Positions 34,393 through 43,800 of a stretch of 64,000 bases of DNA are shown one piece after another. This stretch comes from Aphrocallistes beatrix (taxonomy: Eukaryota > Porifera > Hexactinellida > Sceptrulophora > Aphrocallistidae). The stretch is from positions 992,001 through 1,056,000 of the forward strand of contig OY725488.1 in the NCBI GenBank assembly GCA_963281255.1, read 5' to 3'. A model generated the notes under the pieces. The model ran no database searches, was not told the DNA's origin, and saw nothing but the letters and a program-made list of their open reading frames with translations. Each line of letters opens with the position of its first letter. Position 1 is the first letter of the stretch. The position numbers and the translations under genes were made by a program.

Positions 34393-37320
34393 TTATGTTA
34401 CTTGTATGATTGCAGGCCCAATCCAGTCAGGATCTTCAAAGGAAGATAAACCTTTAGCTGTGTCAGAAAGAGGAAATATCTCCCCTTTAAGTGGTTTCAC
34501 GGAACCAGTTTCAATCATGGAAGAAAGTTCCCGGAGTACATCAGACTCTACTCTTAACTTTACATAGGAGAGGAGAATTCCTTTTCTTTTCAGCCCTACC
34601 CTCTTCGATCGAATAGAAAGTATAGAGTTAATTGCTCCAAAGACAGGTCCATACTGCTCGATCATTCTAGCTCCTGGTCGCGACCAGCAGATTAATCGAG
34701 AGCCTTTCTCCAAGCTTCCCAGTTCCTCAGGTGTGAAATCGCTGATACCAGAGTTTATATCAAAGACTATACTATAATCAGATAGCTTCACATCTTGTAA
34801 CTTTTCACGTAATAAGCTTACTTCAAGGGCGCCCGCATTCAAATATTTCGCTTCAAACTCTGCATGACACCATACATGAACTCTAGCACCCCTATTCACT
34901 AGTACCTGTGTGAGAATCAGACCAGTCGTAGTACCCATGTCGCATAAGAGTACAGTTTGGTCTTGGATTGAATCTTTTGGCAATTCACTCAAACCACTGG
35001 CTGCACTCAGGTATGCGTAAGGGAGAGAAGCTGCTTGATCATAAGACAAACATTCTGGCATGAGGCATATTTCACTCGGCTTCACAGAGATAAACTCAGA
35101 GAGAGTACCCGGAGAGGAAATATCACGACACCCAAACACCTTATCACCTGGCACGAAGTCTGTGATGCTAGAACCGACAACAACGATTTCTCCAGCAAAG
35201 TCTCGGCCTAGGACGAGAGGAAATCGCTTCATGGAGCTCAGAGAGAATACGAAGTTAAGCAAATTAGAAGCGTACCCTCGACACAGCTTATAATCTATAT
35301 TATGCAATGTGCCGTATTTAACATTGACGATTATATCATTTGGTTCTATCTCACAGACGTGATCTGATATGATATTGACAACCTCTTGAGGTGCTCCTGG
35401 GGTGTTACAAACCGCAGCTCTGTGTCGTGTGACTACTTGCTTTCGAGGAATTTCCATGGGTTTCAAAATCCTATACACGACCACCCCACCATATAACAGC
35501 AACAGAAACGGGAGAACTATGAAGGGAAGAGACAGGATCCAGATACTGCATGCAAGCAAAGGGAATAAGATGCAAAGTTCCTTCTTAATGTTGGGAAGGG
35601 ATTTCCAAGTCCAGTCGACATACGCCGGGTTTATCCGTTCAGGCTTAGCCCATCCCACCACTCTATCTAGCACGTCACTGACCTCTCTCCCATTAGGCAG
35701 ACTGTCTGACCTCCAACTGATGAAGCCGTCTGGACGGATCAGGTAAAAGTTCTTATGGTAGGGCGAATTAACTTCTTTTTTCTGAATGATAAGTTCTACA
35801 GGAACAGATCTAGTTGATGCTTGTTCTAAGAAAATCTTGAAATTCGCCTCTTCTACGAAACTCAACAAAAGGAACCTAGTATAATCTCCGTGTCTTATCG
35901 GGGTTCCACTCGAAAGGGTTATATGCGGAGCTCTGCACCCGGGGATGTCTCTAATCTGGTGTGAATCAGGATCAGGGGCAAGTTCCAAGCGATCCTTATA
36001 GTCTTCTTCAAAAATACAAATGTTTGAAGTTACAAATCTTTGTCCCATATATTGCAATGCGAAATATTTTGCGTTATTGAGAAAAGCTTTTGCTATCCTT
36101 CTCTCAAAAATATAATTCAAAACTCGTATCAAGTATGTGGAAAATTTTAACCAAATTGGGATTCTTCCTAAAACAATTCGTTCGGTGCCTTGCGAAACCA
36201 TTCTCAAGACATTATAGTCAAAGCATTTCTGCTCCAGCTGGTAAGAGGCAGCTAGATAGGGTCCTGACCAGCCTTGACACATGGCTGCTATCTTCCAGGA
36301 AAGATTCAATGAGTCTTGCAGTCCAGTATTCATTCCCAGTCCTCCCGCTGGGATCCACAGGTGAGCAGCATCCCCAGCGAGGAAGACACGCCCCTTCTGA
36401 AAATGCGTAGCAATTAGCTGGCTAGCCGTCCACACAGTCGAGTCGATAATTCGAAATTGAGTATTTTTACCTAAAATACTTTGCACTAAATCACTCCTAT
36501 CCAACTTGGTGATGTCAGAAATGTCCTTATTCGGACCCCCAGACACCTGGAGAATGATATTCTCATCTTCTTCAACATGAAAAGCAACAATAATTCGTTC
36601 ATTGTTGAGTATTGTTGAGATTCCGAAGCGACTCGATCTGTTCTCAAATCTTCGTATGAGGTCTTCAGATTCTATGTAGATCATTAAAAACCTTTGGAGA
36701 CCTATTTCACCGTACATCTGTACGCCCAGTTTCTTTCTGACCGTGCTCTTACCCCCGTCACACCCGATAAGATAGTCTGATTGAAAGATACGCAGAGATT
36801 CATCGCGAGTTGTTGATTTAGCTTCTACTATCACACCACTGCCATTTTCGTAAAAATTAGAAATCTGGTAACCGTAAAATAGTTGAATTTTGGTAGAGTC
36901 GCGAGCAAATTCTTGAAACAACTGTTCCAATTTGCATTGAGAGATAAAAACTGATTCAGCTTGAGAAATTTCGCCGTTTTGCATTACATACATTGCGTTT
37001 TTAAAGTCTTGATCAAATATTTCACGCTTATCAAATTTCAATTTTATAAAAGGAGAGTCCATCATACCAGTAGACACCTCCATCACGGTGTTGATATCCT
37101 TAGTAGTGGAATTTCGCAGTATTTCTTCGTAGATACCAATTTTAGCGAAGATTTCCATAGAACTTTGGCTTGCATGAAATGCTTTGGGTAAGTTCCTGAT
37201 ATGTGTCTTCGAGTCAAATACAGCCACAGAGAGGTCGTACTTATCCAACAAACAGGCTGTGATGAGCCCCACCGGACCGCCCCCACTAATTATGACGTCA
37301 AACGACTCTGGTTCACTCAT
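34393..37320 (-). CDS. Fusion: FAD monooxygenase - membrane segment - MDR (RTN4IP1-like) reductase
   Basis: Intronless, 975 residues. Residues 1 to about 420 are a PheA/TfdB/UbiH-type FAD monooxygenase with all three flavin motifs: ISGGGPVGL near the start, the DYLIGCDGGKSTVRKKLG segment, and VFLAGDAAHLWIPAGGLGMN. A thioredoxin-like tail typical of phenol-hydroxylase relatives follows (about 465-570; FYLIRPDGFISWRSD). About residues 578-617 are strongly hydrophobic (CSIWILSLPFIVLPFLLLLY), one long or two short membrane segments. From about 630 to the end is an MDR oxidoreductase most like RTN4IP1/quinone reductase: FPLVLGRDFAGEIVVVG, GTLSEFISV, QAASLPYAYLSA. The usual glycine-rich NADPH loop is altered to MGTTTGLIL, so cofactor binding is in doubt. 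Substrate unknown; a quinone or aromatic substrate is inferred. I know of no named protein with this order. Confidence 0.88.
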   Translation of the reverse strand: MSEPESFDVIISGGGPVGLITACLLDKYDLSVAVFDSKTHIRNLPKAFHASQSSMEIFAKIGIYEEILRNSTTKDINTVMEVSTGMMDSPFIKLKFDKREIFDQDFKNAMYVMQNGEISQAESVFISQCKLEQLFQEFARDSTKIQLFYGYQISNFYENGSGVIVEAKSTTRDESLRIFQSDYLIGCDGGKSTVRKKLGVQMYGEIGLQRFLMIYIESEDLIRRFENRSSRFGISTILNNERIIVAFHVEEDENIILQVSGGPNKDISDITKLDRSDLVQSILGKNTQFRIIDSTVWTASQLIATHFQKGRVFLAGDAAHLWIPAGGLGMNTGLQDSLNLSWKIAAMCQGWSGPYLAASYQLEQKCFDYNVLRMVSQGTERIVLGRIPIWLKFSTYLIRVLNYIFERRIAKAFLNNAKYFALQYMGQRFVTSNICIFEEDYKDRLELAPDPDSHQIRDIPGCRAPHITLSSGTPIRHGDYTRFLLLSFVEEANFKIFLEQASTRSVPVELIIQKKEVNSPYHKNFYLIRPDGFISWRSDSLPNGREVSDVLDRVVGWAKPERINPAYVDWTWKSLPNIKKELCILFPLLACSIWILSLPFIVLPFLLLLYGGVVVYRILKPMEIPRKQVVTRHRAAVCNTPGAPQEVVNIISDHVCEIEPNDIIVNVKYGTLHNIDYKLCRGYASNLLNFVFSLSSMKRFPLVLGRDFAGEIVVVGSSITDFVPGDKVFGCRDISSPGTLSEFISVKPSEICLMPECLSYDQAASLPYAYLSAASGLSELPKDSIQDQTVLLCDMGTTTGLILTQVLVNRGARVHVWCHAEFEAKYLNAGALEVSLLREKLQDVKLSDYSIVFDINSGISDFTPEELGSLEKGSRLICWSRPGARMIEQYGPVFGAINSILSIRSKRVGLKRKGILLSYVKLRVESDVLRELSSMIETGSVKPLKGEIFPLSDTAKGLSSFEDPDWIGPAIIQVT

Positions 37321-37864
37321 AATATTCTGGTAAATGGAGTGTAGGTATTAGAATAGTTGTCTCTTTATAAAGTTTCTGATGGCCTAATATTATTACACCG
37401 ACACTCAATAAAGGTAATACATAGTAAGAAACCTAGTCGATTAGATCAATGGCATTTCACGCCATTTCAAAAGGATAATTCTGATAACTATATGATTTCA
37501 TTGACAAATAGATTAATTTTAAATTTATTGAGAGTTGGTATTCCGAAAAAAAAATCCGCAAATTGGAAATAACTAATATTTCGATATATTTTACTATATT
37601 CGTTTGAATGGTCAGAAATTTCGTCGCAATTGCAAAGTTTGAGAAGAAAAATTCCCCAAATATAGCATAGGGTGGTTGACCTTTCAAATGAACACACTAG
37701 AAGTCTGGAACATTAAATAAAGAAGAGAGTTCACAAAATTGTCCATTCGAGGAGCTCTCCGTCAACGACTGGAATAATATAATAGAGTATAACTATAACG
37801 ACTCAATATATACAATAATAATAATATGACATTAACCTCGTAAAACTACATAGAATATTGCCTG
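37321..37864. other. Intergenic spacer
   Basis: 544 bp between the VPS16 stop and the start of the FAD monooxygenase fusion, both minus strand. AT-rich; nothing coding is supported. Confidence 0.4.
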
Positions 37865-40800
37865 TTAATTTCTCTGCTGCAATAGCTCACACTGCTGACG
37901 AACGGTTGCGACCAGATCTCCATCGCTACTACCTTTCTGTAGAATGGTTTCTAACAGGCCAAGGTCCTTGCACTGATACGCTGCATCAGCCGCCTCTCTC
38001 AGAGCATCGCACTTGAGATAGGCCTGTCCACGTGACTCGATAGAAACCTTTTGACAGTACTTCATCGCCTCACTACGACTTCCGTTTTTGAGACACACTT
38101 CTACAAACGGTTCATAACCTATTACCGGTTTCTTAGAGCGGGCAAGTTTATCAAGCTCCCCCCAATCGTGCAGAGCGGCGATTGTCTTGATCTTAGTCCA
38201 GTAGAACTGGTTGTCTGACACTCGGAACTCCTTGCGGATACTCTCAGCTTCTTTAGTGCGATGATAGACGAAACATTTCTCCAGTGTCTGTGTGACGGTG
38301 AGGCCGGTGAGGTTTACTCGGTTACCGAGAACTTCCTCGATTTCCTTTTGCTTCTCGTACAGACGAATATAATCCTCACTAATTCCGGGGAAGTTAATAA
38401 ATTACTTAAGAGTTTGGGAACTTTGGATTGACATAAACTAACCTCAGTGCGGTAGGGAGTGCTAAATTCCCATTCTGAAACTCAGTCCTTGCCTGAACCA
38501 AAAGCTTTTTCTTATCCGGGGCCATCTCGTTCTCATTTGTCTCCTCTACTCGCATCATCCCTGAATCAAGGAACATGTCATCTTGCTGGAACAAGTAGTA
38601 GAGAGTTGTCCGTTCGTGCTTTTTACAATAGTCGAGGTAGAGGTTCCTAGCAGTGGGGCGGTTGCGAATGGCCAAGAGGAAATCTCCCCTTGTCATCTTC
38701 TTCTGCAATCGGAAGATAACCGAGTACACGAGGTCAGGGTTCCCACTCCCAATAGCTTTGTCCAGTCCGATTTCATCCCTGCCCATGTCCAGCAGCAGTG
38801 GGATCTGCTCGCTGGCAGAGACCTCTTCGTCCAGAAGCAACGTGGCCAAGTCGGGCCGGTTTAGTGAGCGGGCTTTCTCCGCAATAAACGAGTAGCTTAT
38901 CCCAGGTGTTTGCCGAAATTTTGTTAAGACTTGTTTCGCAATTACCTGAAACAAGGAACCAAACTTAAAACTTGGATTATTAACTATCCTATTAAATGGA
39001 TAAAGTACGTAAAAATAAATGGCATTCTACTCTATAATATGACTATCACCAATAAATACTTGTACAAGATGTCATTATTACTTCGTCAGGTTCTGGTTGT
39101 TGAAGTTTTATAGAAGCCCACTCTAGCAACACCTTGTGCGTCCCAAGAGAAGAAGGCAGTTCGAGATAGGAGGAGATGTGATGTGCTAAGAAGAACATCC
39201 GTCTGCGTACAAGTCGTAGGATCAACTCGGGAAGACCTTGATTGTTCAGCTGACTGTAAGTCATCGGTATAGCTACCTAGCCAGCATGAAGTATAGTAGA
39301 TTAGCTGAACGTATAAACCTGCATTATCTAAAACAGTGTCTTACATCTACAGTTTTGATGTTATTGAGAACTCGAAGTTGTTTACAGGAGGTCAAGAATC
39401 GTTTGATCAGATCTTCAGGAATAGCCTCCCCGCCTAAGAAGCTCTTGCCAAAAGCTCCAGACATGAAGAGGCTCTTCTGCACCTCGGGATCAATCTCGAA
39501 AGTCCCAGCAGATATGCATTGCTTGATGGCGTCTTCCATCTCAGATTTCTCCTTAATCAGTCGGATGCATTCATCAGCTTTATGCCCCTCTTTCTGCGAA
39601 TACAACTTGAGCGCGTCGTTGAGAATGCACCCAGGTGCGGGGCTGCCCGTATGGAACACTTGCACAGACACAGTGATTACTCTCTGTATGAACTCGTGTC
39701 TATAAAAAACGGTCACGTTTCAGAAATGTTGATACTTAAACAATAGGGTTGAATCTAAAAAATGATTATAGAATAGTTTGTGGCCGTGGTGAAGTCTATG
39801 AATCAGGCAGTAAATGCAAATTGACTTAATCTTTAGAAAAATACATAATACGATACGTGTAGAGTATTAAATTATTTGGATATGGTAAAATACTTAAATA
39901 CGTATATAATTTCATTTTATTTTATGCTTAAATAACAAATTGAAACGCTGAAATAAACTATCTAACGAGTATATTTAGAAAATATGGAATCATTCAGGAT
40001 TCTCTCATTTAATTCAAAGTAAAAGTAACATTCCACACACTACACTACTAGAGCATTAAAGTAAAGCTAGCTACACTCACATAAACAATTACTAAACTAT
40101 TGAGGGACATGAGCAAAAGGGCATTGTAGTTACTGGGATACATCATACATTATAGAGGGCAAGCTTCATTGCTTCCACGAGGAATACCATAATGGTACCA
40201 GCCCCAAATCCTATCACGGAGGTTACCGTCCCTCTAGTGACTACTCCGAAAAATGACATGGAAAATCGCGTCTTACTATGCCTACATAGATCCAATTGCT
40301 TTTGAATATCATCAGGTATCGTGGGGGATTCCAGGTCGGAGAAAAGTACCATTATGTCATCAGTGAAATGGTCTAGTTTATAATTGAGTGTGGCCATAGC
40401 GTCTACCATAAACCATACACTAACTAGGTGCACAAGGTACCAAAGGATAAACCGACTCAGATCTATCCAATCGTGGCTTAAAAAGCCATCGATGATGGTG
40501 GTATCTTCGGTAATGTAGTGAACGCTTATCCTGACTACGGAGAAAATTAGTATTGTGATATTGATGGAGCTGATTCTCTGATATTGGTTCGTGATTGCTG
40601 AAACCCTCTTAATGCGCTGATAAAAATCCTTCCAAAGTTCAATGGGTTGTCTTGGTTGATGAACCTGAAATACAGGTTGTATTTCAGAAGCGTCCTCGAG
40701 AACGTTTGAATGCACAACAGCAACAGGAGGATCCCCCTGTTGCTGTTGTACATTCAAACGTTCATCTTTTGAACATATCACCTTTTGAACGTATTCATAA

Positions 40801-43800
40801 CAAAGCTTATCTAAATGTGTGGTAACCTCCATGCATGCAATCCTGATGAGGAAGCAGACAATAACAGGGGCGATGTGCCAATGAAACGAATCTAAGATCA
40901 TGAGAACGAGAGCAATGTTGGAATCCTGAGTTACAAAGTTGCTAGATTGTGAGTTGAGAAACCATCCAATGACATTGATAATAATCCAATAGACCACAAG
41001 CAGGCAACTCGACACGATAACGAATAAATGGGCTATCCCCCAACGAAATTGTGAATACAACTTTTGCACTCGTTTATCAGAAAAGGATATAAACGATATG
41101 AATTGTTCACTACACGTAGGTTTCTCTTTTTCACCTTTGATCTCGCGAAAGTCGCGTTCTGCATTCTGAATATCTTCTTTGAACTCACTTATATTGGAAA
41201 TCAGTTTGCGGAATCCGTCATGACCGTGATAATGCACGTTCCATGAAGTGATGAATAGGAACGCAGTTGAGTACAAGGCAATAAGACCGTATAAATAGTC
41301 CCAAGTGAAGAGAAACCAATTTTCATACTGATGGTACAACCTCTCAGGTGAAGTTACGATGACGAGAGAAATTAAACTAATATTAGGCTTATTCTCAGGA
41401 TCTGTAACATTCAAGATTCCGGTATGGATCCTGATGAAGAGGAGTGGGCGGTAAATCATATCCATAATGAATGCTATAAAGAACAAGACTTGCAGAAGAA
41501 TGCAAATTATAATTAACAGAATTTTGAAGAAGGAAATGATCGATTCTTTCGTGATTCCATTAAATTTAAATTCACCCCAACGGCCACAATTAAGTTGAGC
41601 ACATGATAATACTGGGTCAAACCATATTCTTTTGACAATTTCCCAATAATTTCTTCGACTTGTGGTAGTTTCTGCGGAATCCTCTTTTTCATCACCAGGT
41701 TCGCGAGATAACATAGCATATCCTTCCATATGTGATAGAAAGAAAATACTAAGGCGTTTATTACATTTGCATAGGTATTTCAACAGTTTTTATATAGTCT
41801 TGAGGAGTGGCACGTGATCTCCATACTACAAGGCTAACCATGAAAGTAAATTAATCGGACACTGGATCTATAATAGCCACATTTCAATATACTATAGGAG
41901 ATAATAGTAAGTAAATATTTTTAAATGGTGCAATATTTATTTCTATGCATTAAGCATTAACCTCGTGTCTAATTACTGCATAATGTAGTAATTAGAGACA
42001 CGAGAGGTTAAAGGTTTAATGCATAGAAATGAATATTGCACCATTTAAAAAGATTTACTGACTATTATCTCCTTAAAAGGTAAAATTCGAGGCATGCCTA
42101 ATCTCCGGGACGGGACAGAAAAGGTACCTAATTTCCGAGATGGGACGAGTTTTGATACCTAATTTCCGGGATGGGACGGGTTAAGATACCTAATTTCCGG
42201 GACGGGAAACGTCCCGTCCCGGAAATTAGGCATGCCCAAAATTCGTGTGTTATAGAAAATTCTTGCTAGGAACTACGCAGGTAGGGCTTTTTAATCCTGG
42301 ATCCCGGTGTGTTTTATCCGGAGAAAATTTATATACTACATAAAACATTGAGCATTAAATTATTTGGATATGGTAAAATACTTAAATAATTTCATTTTAT
42401 CTTATGTTTAAATAACAAATTGAAACACTGAAATAAACTATCTAACGAGAATATTTAGAGAATATGGAATCACTTCAGGATTTTCTCATTTAATTCAAAG
42501 TAAAAGTAACATTCCACACACTACACTACTAGAGCTTAAAGTAAAGCTAGCTACACTCACATACACAATTACTAAACTATTGAGGGACATGAGCAAAAGG
42601 GCATTGTAGTTACTGGGATACATCATACATTATAGAGGGCAAGCTTCATTGCTTCCACGAGGAATACCATAATGGTACCAGCCCCAAATCCTATCACGGA
42701 GGTTACCGTCCCTCTAGTGACTACTCCGAAAAATGACATGGAAAATCGCGTCTTACTATGCCTACATAGATTCAATTGCTTTTGAATATCATCAGGTATC
42801 GTGGGGGATTCCAGGCCGGAGAAAAGTACCATTATGTCATCAGTGAAATGGTCTAGTTTATAATTGAGTGTGGCCATAGCGTCTACCATAAACCATACAC
42901 TAACTAGGTGCACAAGGTACCAAAGGATAAACCGACTCAGATCTATCCAATCGTGGCTTAAAAAGCCATCGATGATGGTGGTATCTTCGGTAATGTAGTG
43001 AATGCTTATCCCGACTACGGAGAAAATTAGTATTGTGATATTGATGGAGCTGATTCTCTGATATTGGTTTGTGATTGCTGAAACCCTCTTAATGCGCTGA
43101 TAAAAATCCTTCCAAAGTTCAATGGGTTGTCTTGGTTGATGAACCTGAAATACAGGTTGTATTTCAGAAGCGTCCTCGAGAACGTTTGAATGCACAACAG
43201 CAACAGGAGGATCCCCCTGTTGCTGTTGTACATTCAAACGTTCATCTTTTGAACATATCACCTTTTGAACGTATTCATAACAAAGCTTATCTAAATGTGT
43301 GGTAACCTCCATGCATGCAATCCTGATGAGGAAGCAGACAATAACAGGGGCGATGTGCCAATGAAACGAATCTAAGATCATGAGAACGAGAGCAATGTTG
43401 GAATCCTGAGTTACAAAGTTGCTAGATTGTGAGTTGAGAAACCATCCAATGACATTGATAATAATCCAATAGACCACAAGCAGGCAACTCGACACGATAA
43501 CGAATAAATGGGCTATCCCCCAACGAAATTGTGAATACAACTTTTGCACTCGTTTATCAGAAAAGGATATAAACGATATGAATTGTTCACTACACGTAGG
43601 TTTCTCTTTTTCACCTTTGATCTCGCGAAAGTCGCGTTCTGCATTCTGAATATCTTCTTTGAACTCACTTATATTGGAAATCAGTTTGCGGAATCCGTCA
43701 TGACCGTGATAATGCACGTTCCATGAAGTGATGAATAGGAACGCAGTTGAGTACAAGGCAATAAGACCGTATAAATAGTCCCAAGTGAAGAGAAACCAAT

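Noticed and set aside
34393..37320. Recent bacterial transfer of the FAD monooxygenase fusion
   Set aside because: Being intronless is common for genes in this window, base composition matches neighbours, and the membrane-MDR addition has no obvious bacterial operon context; transfer remains possible only for an ancient date.
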